A stretch of DNA of 32,719 nt from Allobosea sp. TND4EK4 (GCF_900156025.1 NZ_FTMO01000028.1:1-32719); one strand, 5' to 3'; shown: positions 1-8,951, counted from the first letter of the stretch. Numbers and translations are program-made. The notes: generated by a model from the sequence alone, not told the origin.

Positions 1-2
1 GC

Positions 3-89
3 CTCGCGCTCGCGGCGCTGTTCGAGGGTGAATTCGCCAGAAATTCCCGCAGCTTCGGCGGCAAGGGCGCACTTCGCTACAGCTGGTGA
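3..89 (+). CDS. C-terminal end of an autotransporter beta-barrel protein (partial)
   Basis: The frame that starts at base 3 is open from the window edge to a TGA at 87-89 and encodes 28 residues. They contain ALFEGEF, then GGKGALRYSW, ending in tryptophan. This is the typical last strand of an autotransporter (type V secretion) barrel in alphaproteobacteria, where the final residue is aromatic and serves as the assembly signal for the outer-membrane BAM machinery. The body of the protein lies outside the window, so the passenger and its function cannot be seen. The call rests on a short stretch only, but both the ending and the motif fit well. Confidence 0.6.
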   Translation, partial: LALAALFEGEFARNSRSFGGKGALRYSW

Positions 90-597
90 GCCCCCAGTTC
101 GCATAAACAAGACCTTCATGGGCAGATCGTCCGCTCTGATGCGAAGAGGCGTGGGCTGCGGCTTAGGACCGACAGCGGCCACAGGCCAAGCTTGCCCGTC
201 CATGTCTGCTTGGGGGCAGGCATCGAATGGCAGGTATTGGCGCATCTGGCCCGATGAGTGACCGGTGTTCTTTAGGCTGGGCCACTGATGCGAATGCTGT
301 GGGCGTAGGGGTCCGAACGCTTTGGCATTCTCCCGATCCGGCCCGTTTCATAGTGATGCATCCGGATTATCTGACAACGCAGGCCTCAGCAGTCTTGGAA
401 ACCAAGAGGCCGTTGCAGGCCTAATGCAGCCTGATCGCGCATTGACGAGCAACGCTACGCGATTTGGCCGCTCGTCACCTTTGTTTGGCCGACTCTCGCC
501 TTATCCCTGAATGGCCTTTCGCAGAGGTTGCGGACGTCCAAACCGGCGTCGGCGCCGACCAGCGGGCTTTCCGCTGCGCAGAGAGGAGCGACCAGCG
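90..597. other. Gene-poor intergenic stretch
   Basis: About 500 bases separate the autotransporter end from the next supported start. The short open frames here overlap each other on both strands, lack ribosome binding sites and resemble nothing I recognise. A small perfect stem (TCTTGG, AAA loop, CCAAGA) lies at 393-407 but has no T-run. The promoter of the outer-membrane protein gene at 598 should lie in this stretch, but I cannot place it. Confidence 0.5.
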
Positions 598-1521
598 GTG
601 TCGAGCGTGGGGGGAAGTCTGATCAGCGGATCCGGATTGGCGGTGCTGGCGATGCTCGGATCTGCGACAGTGGCCATCGCGCAGACAAAGCCGGCCGACA
701 ACATCGGCGCAGCCGTGCCCACCAAGCCTGCGCCGAAGAAGCTGATCCCAGGCCCGAAGCTCTCGGCGCCGCCGGACGCGGCCACATTGTCGAAGCCACA
801 CAACGGGGTCGACCCCGCGGCGGCCCAGAATCCGATCTCCAACATGATCAGCATTCCGTTTCAGAACAATACGAACTTCTTGGCGGGACCGCATCGCCAC
901 ACGCAGAACGTATTGCTGATCCAGCCCGTCATTCCGTTTCATCTCAACTCAGACTGGAATTTGGTCACCCGCTGGATCACGCCGGTGATCAGCCAGCCAC
1001 GCATATCGCCGAGCCAGAGTGCGGAATTCGGGCTCGGAACGCTGCAACCGCAATTCTACCTGGTGCCGTCGCATACCGGCTCCTTTCTGATCGGCCTCGG
1101 ACCGCAGTTTCAGCTCCCGACCGCGACGGACCACATGCTGGGCGTCAACAAATGGGGCGCAGGCCCGGCCCTGGCTGCTCTGACCATTCACGGACCGTGG
1201 GTGATCGGCGTTCTCGCCAACAACATGTGGGCAGGCAGCGAGGGGCCACGCGTCAATAAGCTCACCCTCAATCCCTTCATCAACTACAACATGGCGGGTG
1301 GCTGGTACTTGTCATCCGCCCCCGTGATGACCGCGGACTGGTTGTCACGGAGCAGCGACCGCTGGACGATTCCGATCGGCGGCGGCATCGGCCGGGTCTT
1401 CAAGTTCAACGATCAGCCGATCAACGCCCGCGTCCAGGTCTTTCACAACGTAGCGAGACCGGCCGGTGCAGCGAAATGGACCCTGCAAATGCAGGTGCAG
1501 TTTCTGTTTCCAAAGACCTGA
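598..1521 (+). CDS. Putative outer-membrane protein (neuromedin U/transporter-like beta-barrel)
   Basis: From a GTG at 598 the product is 307 residues. This start is preferred over the upstream ATG at 511 because AGGAG sits 9 bases before it (584-588) and because it places a signal peptide at the N-terminus: a short polar stretch, a hydrophobic core, then a cleavage site after AIAQ. The upstream extension would be an implausible arginine-rich tail. The mature part has alternating strands and phrases such as IPFQNNTNF, PQFYLVPSH and GAGPALAAL, which resemble secreted or outer-membrane proteins often annotated as neuromedin U or phenol-degradation MetA-like. These are of unknown biochemical role and probably form an outer-membrane barrel. 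It is followed at 1561 by a CoA-transferase gene on the same strand, so the two may be co-transcribed. Function is inferred only at the level of location. Confidence 0.6.
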   Translation: MSSVGGSLISGSGLAVLAMLGSATVAIAQTKPADNIGAAVPTKPAPKKLIPGPKLSAPPDAATLSKPHNGVDPAAAQNPISNMISIPFQNNTNFLAGPHRHTQNVLLIQPVIPFHLNSDWNLVTRWITPVISQPRISPSQSAEFGLGTLQPQFYLVPSHTGSFLIGLGPQFQLPTATDHMLGVNKWGAGPALAALTIHGPWVIGVLANNMWAGSEGPRVNKLTLNPFINYNMAGGWYLSSAPVMTADWLSRSSDRWTIPIGGGIGRVFKFNDQPINARVQVFHNVARPAGAAKWTLQMQVQFLFPKT

Positions 1522-1560
1522 TCCTCCGTCGAACCATTGTTATTCGGACAGGATGTGACC

Positions 1561-3021
1561 GTGGACACATCAGCTCATCCTTCAGCAGCAAGTGCCAAGC
1601 CGTTCGATATTGATGCGGCCTTCGGCGACTTCATGGCCGGAATCGGCCTCGCTCCCGACGCAACCGGCGGCACGATCCGTTTTGCCGGCGCCGACCCGAT
1701 CTTTGACAGCCCGCATCGTATCGGAGCCTCCATCGCGATCCCGATGATGGGCGCCGCCGCTGGCGCCGCCGCGGTCTGGGCGCTCCGGACCGGACGCGGG
1801 CAAGATCTTTCGATCGACCTGCGGAAGGCGATCCACGGCGTCAATCCGCTGTATCGGTTCAAGCCGACTGTGAACGGCTATCCCTATCAAGTGCCCTACG
1901 CCGCCGGCAATCCGCTGGCCTTCGATCTGTACTTCACGAAGGACGGCCGCTGGGTGCTGCCCACCGGCGTCTATCCGCACATGACGAACGAGTGGCTGTC
2001 CTTGCTGCGCTGCTCGCACGAGCGCGCCAGCGTCGCCAATGCGATCCTGAAATGGGACGCCCAGGATCTCGACGACGCCGCAGCCGAACGCAACATGATC
2101 TTCGCCATGTGCCGCTCCGAGCAGGAGTGGCGGCGGCATCCGCAGGGCGAACTCCTGGCCACAAAACCGCTGATCGAGATCGAGAAGATCGCAGACAGCG
2201 CGCCTGAGCCCTTTCAGCCGGCGGCCCGGCCCTTCACGGGGCTGCGCGTGTTGTCCGCCACCCATGTGATCGCCGGCAATGTGGCGTCAAGGACGTTGGC
2301 CGAGCAGGGCGCCGATGTCCTGCAGATCGCTCGTCCGCAGGAGTTCGAGCACGAGTTGCTGGCGATCGACCCCGTCGCCGGTCATCGCTCCACCTGGCTC
2401 GATCTGAAGTCGCCCGACGGCAACAAGCGCGGTCATGCGCTTGCGGCTGAAGCCGACGTCTTCGTCGACAGTTATCGCGGCCGCTGCCTGAGCAACCTCG
2501 GCTTCTCGCCGCAGGAACTGGCGGCGCGGCGTCCCGGCATCATCTACTGCTCGGTCCGCTGCTACGGTTATGACGGGCCATGGGCCAATCGCGGCGGCTT
2601 CGACATGGAGGCGCTGTGCGTCAGCGGCTTCACCTTCAACGAGGGCACGCCGGACCGCCCGCGGCTGCCGCCGACCATTGTGATGAACGACTACATCGCC
2701 GGCTATATGGGCGCTGCGGGAATCACGGCGGCCCTGATCCGACGGGCCCGCGAAGGCGGTTCCTACCACGTCAAGATCTGCCTGACCCGCAACGCCATGT
2801 GGTACCCCACTCTGGGCCTCGTGAGCCGCGACGAGCGCGCAGCGACCGGCGAGCAGAACCAGTTGTTGCCGCCCGAGACGGTGACGGGCCAGACGCCTTA
2901 TGGCGAGCTGTACCGGCTGGCGCCGGCGGTCACCTTCTCCGAAACGCCCGGCTATTGGACCGACCCGATCGTCACGGTGCGCGGCGCGAGCAAGCCGGAA
3001 TGGCGCCAGGAGACGGCGTGA
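1561..3021 (+). CDS. Family III CoA-transferase (CaiB/BaiF type), two-half form
   Basis: The product (486 residues) would move coenzyme A between acyl groups. GTG at 1561 is chosen because AGGA lies 7 bases upstream (1550-1553); a TTG at 1537 is also open. The C-terminal half (from about residue 222) starts with the family signature for the Rossmann part (PFTGLRVLSATHVIAGNVASRTLAEQGADV, shown here only as a description of residues 212-241 and beginning FTGLRVL) and has GGFDMEAL, with Asp348 at the position of the catalytic aspartate. The N-terminal half (about 1-205) holds a degenerate copy of the later part of the fold, including RTGRGQDLSIDL. Such permuted double forms occur among CoA-transferases of alphaproteobacteria. 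The substrate cannot be told. The stop overlaps an ATG at 3021 that is in frame with the downstream porin, suggesting coupling. Confidence 0.8.
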   Translation: MDTSAHPSAASAKPFDIDAAFGDFMAGIGLAPDATGGTIRFAGADPIFDSPHRIGASIAIPMMGAAAGAAAVWALRTGRGQDLSIDLRKAIHGVNPLYRFKPTVNGYPYQVPYAAGNPLAFDLYFTKDGRWVLPTGVYPHMTNEWLSLLRCSHERASVANAILKWDAQDLDDAAAERNMIFAMCRSEQEWRRHPQGELLATKPLIEIEKIADSAPEPFQPAARPFTGLRVLSATHVIAGNVASRTLAEQGADVLQIARPQEFEHELLAIDPVAGHRSTWLDLKSPDGNKRGHALAAEADVFVDSYRGRCLSNLGFSPQELAARRPGIIYCSVRCYGYDGPWANRGGFDMEALCVSGFTFNEGTPDRPRLPPTIVMNDYIAGYMGAAGITAALIRRAREGGSYHVKICLTRNAMWYPTLGLVSRDERAATGEQNQLLPPETVTGQTPYGELYRLAPAVTFSETPGYWTDPIVTVRGASKPEWRQETA

Positions 3022-3125
3022 TGCGGCGAGACAAGGCCAGCGGGAACACGGACCCGCAAACCGGCTCCTCATGCGTGCCGTCCGTCGACTCTCATCATCC
3101 TTCACGTCCATGGCAGACGCGCGTC

Positions 3126-4742
3126 ATGACCTTGAAATTGCTTCGCTATGCCAGCGTTGCGGCGGTCCTTCTGGCCGCCGATGCAGCATCCGCCAATGAA
3201 GGTCTGGTACAGCTGGGCAATGTTGGCGCCGAGCCCGCTCCCGCGCCGGTGGTCCAGCCGCCGGCCAAGCGGAGCAGCCGAGCCAAGACCAAAAGCAGCG
3301 CTGCCGCGGCATCGATTCCAAGCGCGGCCACGCCTGTCGCGCCGTGGGGGCCGGTGCCGACCGACAAGACCTCGCTGGCCAATCTGGCGCCAGGCCTTTT
3401 CGTCTATTTCAACAACGGACCCGTGTACGGCCTGCCGGGCACCGTGACGGGCGACATCACCCAGCGCACCCAGCTCCTCGGAGATTGGAACGGCACCCGC
3501 ACCGAACTGGCGCGCAACGGCTTCTTTTTCGATCTGTACTCCACAAGCTACTATCAGAACGTCGCTTCCGGCGGTATCAGGACCGGCCAGGCCTTCGTCC
3601 ATAACACGCAGCTCTCGGTCAATATCGATACCGGCCGCGCCGGCTGGTGGCCCGGCGGCCTTCTTCACTTCACCGCGCAGGCGCGCCTTGGCGACAGTCC
3701 GACGAATACATTCACAGCCGGCACCGGGGTACCGCACTATACTGGCCTCGTCCTGCCCGACCCGACGCTGCGCAACAGCTTCCTGCCCTCTGAGTATTTC
3801 CTGGTGCAGGCACTCACCAAACAGGCCAGCGTCGTGGTCGGAAAGATCAGCGACGTCTTCATTCCCGACCAGACCGCATTCGGCAACGCCTTCAAGTATC
3901 ACTTCGCCAATTTCAATTTGAACAAGAACCCGATCACCACGAATTTCTACAATCCGACCGCGCTGGGCGCGCTCGGCGTCTGGGCCTTCAGCCCGAAATT
4001 CGTCATCGCAGGCGGCGTGCTCGACCCCTACACCAAGGCTGATCGCTTCGCCGAATCCAACTCCTTCGAGAAGGTCAACATCTATCTGACCTCCATCATG
4101 TCCTACGATCTCGGTGGTCTACCCGGTCAGTTTTCGCCGGCGTACAACTGGTCCAACAAGCCCAAGGTCAATCTCGAGTCGCCATTCGGGCGCTTGGCCT
4201 CGCCGGCTGCGGCGACGCAGGCGATCAGCAGCCTGCTTGGCCTGGCCGCGACTGATGGCCTGCCGACGAATTTCAAGGACCGCAGCTGGTTCGTGCTGGC
4301 TAACGTCTCGCAATATCTGGTCGTCAAGGACGATGCGGAGACCGTGGCGCGCAAGCGGAAGACCGGTGAACCGATCCGCGGCGTCGGCATGTTCGCGCGG
4401 GCCGGCTATGCCCCCGAAGACACCAATCCGATCACCAGCGATGTCAGCATTGCGCTGTTCGCCCACGGCTTGCTCGCTCACCGCGAGCACGACAGCTTCG
4501 GCGTTGGCTACTACTACAACAAGATCAGCGACAAGCTGAAGACCAGCATCGCGGCGATCTCGCGTGGAGAAGCCGCGGCTCGCGACGAGAGCGGGATGGA
4601 AGTGTTTTACAATTTCGCCGTCACACCGGCCGTGCGCCTGATCCCGAGCTATCAGCATATCTGGCATCCGCTCGCGGCCGAGGTCGCGGAGCGACGCAAG
4701 AGCGCTGACGTCTTCCAGGTCCGCCTCACAACCGCGTGGTGA
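3126..4742 (+). CDS. OprB-family carbohydrate porin
   Basis: The product (538 residues from ATG 3126) belongs to the OprB carbohydrate-selective porin family: outer-membrane barrels for passive uptake of sugars and related small molecules. Evidence: the family opening LLGDWNGTRTELARNGF followed by a strand-rich body (GGLLHFTAQARLGD, FLPSEYFLVQAL, GKISDVFIPDQTAFG) and a C-terminus ending in TTAW, with an aromatic last residue as expected for a barrel. A signal peptide (MTLKLLRY then a hydrophobic core ending ASA) supports 3126. An alternative ATG at 3021 is in frame, overlaps the previous stop as TGATG and has AGGAG 8 bases upstream. It would add 35 residues before the signal peptide. A Pro/Ala/Lys/Ser-rich linker follows the signal. 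Neighbouring CoA-transferase and outer-membrane genes suggest a small uptake or catabolic block. Confidence 0.85.
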   Translation: MTLKLLRYASVAAVLLAADAASANEGLVQLGNVGAEPAPAPVVQPPAKRSSRAKTKSSAAAASIPSAATPVAPWGPVPTDKTSLANLAPGLFVYFNNGPVYGLPGTVTGDITQRTQLLGDWNGTRTELARNGFFFDLYSTSYYQNVASGGIRTGQAFVHNTQLSVNIDTGRAGWWPGGLLHFTAQARLGDSPTNTFTAGTGVPHYTGLVLPDPTLRNSFLPSEYFLVQALTKQASVVVGKISDVFIPDQTAFGNAFKYHFANFNLNKNPITTNFYNPTALGALGVWAFSPKFVIAGGVLDPYTKADRFAESNSFEKVNIYLTSIMSYDLGGLPGQFSPAYNWSNKPKVNLESPFGRLASPAAATQAISSLLGLAATDGLPTNFKDRSWFVLANVSQYLVVKDDAETVARKRKTGEPIRGVGMFARAGYAPEDTNPITSDVSIALFAHGLLAHREHDSFGVGYYYNKISDKLKTSIAAISRGEAAARDESGMEVFYNFAVTPAVRLIPSYQHIWHPLAAEVAERRKSADVFQVRLTTAW

Positions 4743-4962
4743 TCGTTGGGGTTACGTCGATGCCATACGAGGATGCAGCGCCTCTCGTCCTGCCGGCATT
4801 GTCGGCGCGCTCGTCGTCCGCGGATGAAAGCCGCACAGCCCTGAGGCGCGGCAGACATCAAGGCCGCCGGCGACACGCTCGGCCTCGCATGGGTTGTGTG
4901 CGACCGGTCACCGCTTCTGTCACCACGAGACGATCCACCCAATCGAGGTCGGAGTGAACGAA

Positions 4963-5910
4963 ATGTCGATCTCGGCCCGCCTTGTCGCAGCTTCGACACT
5001 GCTTTCAGCCCTCGCCTTTCCAGCGACCGCGCAGACGCTGCCGCAGACCTTGCCGTCCAAGGAGCAGCTGGCGAACGACAACAAGCTCTTTGTCTTCTGG
5101 GCGAACAAGGCGCTGAAATGGGAAGAGCCGACCGAGCCGGTGGGGATCATCGGCCCCATCTACTTCGTGGGGACGAAAGGGTTGGGCGTGTTCCTGTTCG
5201 CCACATCGGAGGGGCACATCCTGATGAACACGGGCATGCCGTCATCGGGACCGATGATCCTGGACTCGATCCGCAAGCTCGGATTCAGCCCGAAAGACAT
5301 CAAGGTCATGATCAACGCCCACGCCCATATCGATCATGCGGGGGCCTTCGCCTTCATGAAGAAGCTCACGGGCGCGCAGGTGGCGATCATGCAGGACGAT
5401 GTCGCGGCGATGGAGAGCGGCGACCGCGATGACTTCAAATATCGCGATGATCTGGCCTACGAGGGGGTGAAGGTGGATCGCGTCCTGCGCGACGGAGACA
5501 CCGTCCAGCTGGGTGAGGTGCTTCTCACGGCGTATCACACGCCCGGGCACACCCGCGGCGCAACCACATGGATCGCCAACTTGGCCGTCGACGGCAAGGC
5601 CTATGTGGTGGCGTTTCCCGACGGGGCGGGATTCAACCCGGGCTACCGCATCGCGAAGGACCCGTCCTACCCCGGGATTGCGGAGGACTACCGCAAGACG
5701 CACTACAGGCTGGAGATGATCAAACCGGACATCTGGCTGGCACAGCACAACGAATATTACGACTTCGAAGGCAAGCGAAAGCGTGCGGAGACGGAGGGCG
5801 TCAGAGCCTGGGCCGACGCAGAGGGCTACAGGCGCTTCGTCGCCGGAAAGAAGCGCGCCTTTGAAGATCAGGTCGACGATGAACTGGGTGCCCCCAGCCG
5901 GTCGAGGTGA
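4963..5910 (+). CDS. Subclass B3-type metallo-beta-lactamase
   Basis: The product is 315 residues, with a signal peptide (MSISARL, hydrophobic core, cleavage near ATAQ) directing it to the periplasm. The start ATG 4963 has GGAG 8 bases upstream. It shows the metallo-beta-lactamase fold with the full zinc set: HAHIDH with His120, His122, Asp124 and His125, then His196 in YHTPGHTRG, and His262 in AQHNEYY. The arrangement, the absence of a cysteine ligand and the phrase SYPGIAEDYR are typical of subclass B3 enzymes such as the L1/BJP-type group, which hydrolyse beta-lactams with two zinc ions. One deviation is HAGA where many B3 enzymes have HAGG. Whether it is an active beta-lactamase or a B3-like hydrolase with another substrate cannot be settled from sequence. 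The AraC-type gene is convergent downstream. Confidence 0.85.
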   Translation: MSISARLVAASTLLSALAFPATAQTLPQTLPSKEQLANDNKLFVFWANKALKWEEPTEPVGIIGPIYFVGTKGLGVFLFATSEGHILMNTGMPSSGPMILDSIRKLGFSPKDIKVMINAHAHIDHAGAFAFMKKLTGAQVAIMQDDVAAMESGDRDDFKYRDDLAYEGVKVDRVLRDGDTVQLGEVLLTAYHTPGHTRGATTWIANLAVDGKAYVVAFPDGAGFNPGYRIAKDPSYPGIAEDYRKTHYRLEMIKPDIWLAQHNEYYDFEGKRKRAETEGVRAWADAEGYRRFVAGKKRAFEDQVDDELGAPSRSR

Positions 5911-6025
5911 ACGACCGGTTGCACCGGTTGCCTACGCCTGCTCCGGCGGGTCGTTGAAGCGGTGTTGACCCGTCAGCGGGGGGCGGCCATCCGCTCGGCC
6001 GGGTCGGTCAGCGGTCTCTCGACGA
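5911..6025. other. Convergent intergenic spacer with tandem CCGGTTGCA repeat
   Basis: The 115 bases between the two convergent genes contain CCGGTTGCA followed directly by CCGGTTGCC just after the beta-lactamase stop. This is a short tandem repeat that also contains two ACCGGT palindromes. No clear terminator with a T-run is seen. Confidence 0.35.
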
Positions 6026-7231
6026 TCAGCCCGCCTGGCGCTCGGCCTGATCCCCGGCCTGATCCTGTCCAGCCGCAACGACGCTGTCCCCATCACAGGG
6101 CTGGTTGCCGCTCATGGGGGAGCCGGATCGCCTGAACGCGTTGGGGGCCGTCTGCGTCCATCGCTTGAATGCGTAGCGAAACGCGGCCGGGTCACTGAAG
6201 CCGACCAGAAATGAGATGTTCTCGACGGTGAGGCGGGTCTCGCGCATATAGCGGATGGCGGTCTCTGCGCGCAGAGCGTCGATCAGCTCGCGGTAGGTGG
6301 TATTCTCGTCCTGAAGCCGTCGGCGCAGGGTGCGGGGGCTGAGACCGAGTTGCGCAGCCAGGGCATTGGCACCGGGCGGCGACGCGAGCTGAGCGAGCAG
6401 CACTTGGCGGACCCTGCCAGCGACACCCGCGCTCTGTTTCACCTCGGTCAGCAAGGTGTCGCAGATCTGGGCGACCTGAGCATGGGTGACGGGATTGCCC
6501 AGCGCCGGCTTCTTGTCGAGCCATTCCGCAGGATAGATGAACCTGTTCTGCGTCTGCTCGTACAGAACCTCGCAGCCGAACTGTCTGCTATGGCGCGCCT
6601 CAGCGGCGGGTCTGCGACCCGTCAGATGGACCTGCGCGAGACGGAAATCCGGACCCATCAGGTCGCGGTGCACGCAAAGAAGCGCACCGAACTGCAGCTC
6701 GACGATGAAGTCCTGCAACGGCGAGTTGAGAGATCGGAACGGGAGGACCGATATCGACCAGGCCGCCCTCGCATTCCGTTCTTCGAAGGTCACGCTCACG
6801 AGCGGGGCGGTGAGTTGATAGTACTTCAAGGCGAAGGAAACGGTTTGCCGGAAGTCGACCCCGGCCAGAAGCGCAAGGCCGTACATGCCGTAGGTCGAGA
6901 CGTGAAACTGGGCGCCGACATGGAACCCGAAACCCGGGTTTTGGCTGAGCTTCAGCGCGTTTCTGTATGACTGTACGATCTGATTGACGGATACCTTTGT
7001 CAGTGGGGACGTCAGTTCCGCCTCAGACAGGCGAATGCCCTCCAGCGCCGCTCGCAGCGGAATGCCTTCCGCGCTGAGACAGTCGACGATCTTTCCGATC
7101 TTCAGGACAGAATACACTCTCTCGTCGGGGCCAAATTCAAACATGCGCAATCCATCGGAGGTCGACGGCGGCTCCACGACGATTTGACCGCAATTCGCCG
7201 GATGTTGGCCATCGAATGCCTTCTCTCCCAT
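6026..7231 (-). CDS. AraC-family transcriptional regulator (Arabinose_bd N-domain type)
   Basis: The protein has an N-terminal ligand-binding type domain of the Arabinose_bd group (phrases SPLTKVSVNQIVQSYRNAL, FGFHVGAQFHVSTYGMYG, ALKYYQLTAPLV) and a C-terminal AraC double helix-turn-helix (ALAAQLGLSPRTLRRRLQDE, then RYMRETRLTVENISFLVGFS and AFKRWTQTAPNAFR). This is the layout of OruR/ArgR-like regulators. The start is uncertain: ATG at 7231 gives 401 residues, ATG at 7144 removes 29 of these, and neither has a strong ribosome binding site. It is convergent with the beta-lactamase gene, so it does not share a promoter with it. Its target genes are not evident; the porin/CoA-transferase block is a possible but unproven target. 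Confidence 0.85.
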   Translation of the reverse strand: MGEKAFDGQHPANCGQIVVEPPSTSDGLRMFEFGPDERVYSVLKIGKIVDCLSAEGIPLRAALEGIRLSEAELTSPLTKVSVNQIVQSYRNALKLSQNPGFGFHVGAQFHVSTYGMYGLALLAGVDFRQTVSFALKYYQLTAPLVSVTFEERNARAAWSISVLPFRSLNSPLQDFIVELQFGALLCVHRDLMGPDFRLAQVHLTGRRPAAEARHSRQFGCEVLYEQTQNRFIYPAEWLDKKPALGNPVTHAQVAQICDTLLTEVKQSAGVAGRVRQVLLAQLASPPGANALAAQLGLSPRTLRRRLQDENTTYRELIDALRAETAIRYMRETRLTVENISFLVGFSDPAAFRYAFKRWTQTAPNAFRRSGSPMSGNQPCDGDSVVAAGQDQAGDQAERQAG

Positions 7232-7492
7232 ATCGCCGTCGGCCAAGTTTGGCCACCGGCTGCAGCGGCTGGCGGCGATTGTCGTCGTACCGCGCGCGGC
7301 TCTCGGATCCGCCCCTTGCGATGACGATCGCAAACCGTAGCCGGTGATGCGGAGCGGCCCTCAACGGAGACGATCTTGCTCTGGCTTGAAGGTCCGATCC
7401 GCCGCGCCGGAGGCGCTCGGCCGCCATGGCCGGCGGTGACTGCTTTGGGACCCAGGGAATGCGGACGCACGGAACACAGAGCTTAGCTGCCG

Positions 7493-7794
7493 ATGAACGC
7501 AGGCATGTTGCCGGCTGACGGTGGGACGATGCTGACCGTCGGTACTGCTCTGGCGGCTTTCGCGCCATCGGAAGCCGGGTCGATCGGGGTCGAGGCAAAG
7601 ATCACCCCCGGGCCTTTTCGCGTCCCGCTGCGGCGCCGCGCGGCAGCGCCCGGCCGATTGCGCTCGACTCTGGCCGAGACCCGCATCGGCCTCGCCAAGG
7701 CGTGGCAGCTTTTGCTCGCACAGCGCAGGGACGAGGCCGATGCGCTGATCGATCAGATCGAAGTCCAGATCGGCCATCACGTTTATACGACCGC
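7493..7794 (+). pseudogene. Possible decayed 5' part of a LuxR-type regulator gene
   Basis: In the roughly 560-base stretch between the AraC-family gene and nrdB, the plus-strand frame from ATG 7493 reads a plausible protein-like run (RSTLAETRIGLAKAWQLLL and QRRDEADALIDQIE) that reminds me of the helical region before the helix-turn-helix of some alphaproteobacterial LuxR-type proteins. The frame then runs on antisense through the end of nrdB, where it loses this character, so any gene here is truncated. There is no ribosome binding site at the ATG. The rest of the stretch (7232-7492) shows nothing I can support. The resemblance is from memory and is weak. Confidence 0.25.
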
Positions 7795-8922
7795 TCAATC
7801 CCAGCTGAGCGCACCGCCATTCTGGTACTCGATGACCCGGGTTTCGAAGAAGTTCTTCTCCTTCTTGAGGTCCATCGTTTCGCTCATCCAGGGGAACGGG
7901 TTCCCGGCCTCGGCGAAAACCGGATTGAGGCCGAGCTGGGCGCAGCGGCGATTGGCGATGAAGTGCATGTACTGCTCGCACAGCGACGCGTTGAGGCCGA
8001 GGAAGCCGCGCGGCATGGTATCGCGGCCATAGGCGGCCTCCAGTTCGGCGGCGTCTTTCAGCATACCCCGCACCTCATCCTGGAAAGCCATGGTCCAGAG
8101 ATGCGGATTCTCGATCTTGATCTGGTTGATCACATCGATGCCGAAGTTCAGATGGATGGACTCGTCGCGAAGGATGTACTGGTACTGCTCGGCAATGCCG
8201 ACCATCTTGTTGCGCCGCCCGAGCGAGAGGATCTGCGCGAAGCCCGTGTAGAACCACATCCCCTCGAACACGACGTAGAAGGCGACGAGATCACGCAAGA
8301 AGGCCTGATCGGCCCCCGGCGCGCCTGTGGCGAACGACGGATCGTCGAGACTTTGCGTGTGTTCGAGCGCCCAGGCTGCCTTGTCGGTAATCGACGGCAC
8401 CTCGCGATACATATTGAACAACTCGCCTTCATCGAGGCCGAGGCTTTCCACGATGTACTGGAAGGTATGGGTGTGCACCGCCTCCTCGAACGCCTGCCGC
8501 AAGAGATACTGCCGGCATTCCGGATTGGTGAGGTGGCGGTAGATCGCCAGCACGATGTTGTTGGCAACGAGACTCTCGGAAGTGGCGAAGAAGCCGAGAT
8601 TGCGCTTGATCATCCGCCGCTCATCGTCCGTCAGACCGTCTTTCGACTTCCAGAGTGCGATATCGGCCTGCATGGAGACTTCGGTCGGCATCCAGTGATT
8701 GTTGCAGCCGCAAAGGTACTTCTCCCACGCCCAACGATATTTGAGCGGCAGGAGCTGGTTCACGTCGGCGCGGCAATTGATCATACGCTTGTCGCCAACC
8801 GACACGCGTGCCGCGCCGCGCTCGATCTCGCCAAGGCCTGTGGCATCGGCGGCAGGAACCTCGGCGGGCTCGGAAGGGACCGCGACCAACAGATTGGTTT
8901 CCGGCTCAGACCAGTCGAGCAT
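7795..8922 (-). CDS. nrdB: Ribonucleotide reductase small subunit R2, class Ic type
   Basis: This subunit holds the metal cofactor that starts the radical reaction turning ribonucleotides into deoxyribonucleotides. From ATG 8922 (AGGAG 6 bases upstream) it has 375 residues. Metal ligands visible are Glu116 (FFATSES), Glu147 and His150 (EEAVHTHTF), Glu220 (VVFEG), Glu254 and His257 (RDESIHL). At residue 154, where class Ia enzymes have the radical tyrosine, there is phenylalanine, and the first ligand is Glu rather than Asp. Both are hallmarks of the Chlamydia-type class Ic R2 with a Mn/Fe cofactor. The sequence around it is Chlamydia-like throughout ([11 protein letters not shown] at the C-terminus). 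It lies 29 bases after the nrdA stop, so the two form an operon. Confidence 0.93.
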   Translation of the reverse strand: MLDWSEPETNLLVAVPSEPAEVPAADATGLGEIERGAARVSVGDKRMINCRADVNQLLPLKYRWAWEKYLCGCNNHWMPTEVSMQADIALWKSKDGLTDDERRMIKRNLGFFATSESLVANNIVLAIYRHLTNPECRQYLLRQAFEEAVHTHTFQYIVESLGLDEGELFNMYREVPSITDKAAWALEHTQSLDDPSFATGAPGADQAFLRDLVAFYVVFEGMWFYTGFAQILSLGRRNKMVGIAEQYQYILRDESIHLNFGIDVINQIKIENPHLWTMAFQDEVRGMLKDAAELEAAYGRDTMPRGFLGLNASLCEQYMHFIANRRCAQLGLNPVFAEAGNPFPWMSETMDLKKEKNFFETRVIEYQNGGALSWD

Positions 8923-8951
8923 GTTGTTCTCCTTTCTTTCTTCCGGGCTGC

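Noticed and set aside
383..411. Inverted repeats GGCCTC/GAGGCC and TCTTGG/CCAAGA as an autotransporter terminator
   Set aside because: Nearly 300 bases after the stop, the two stems exclude each other, and there is no T-run.
5915..5940. Tandem CCGGTTGCA as a CRISPR or attachment site
   Set aside because: Only two 9-base units with no spacers and no integrase nearby.
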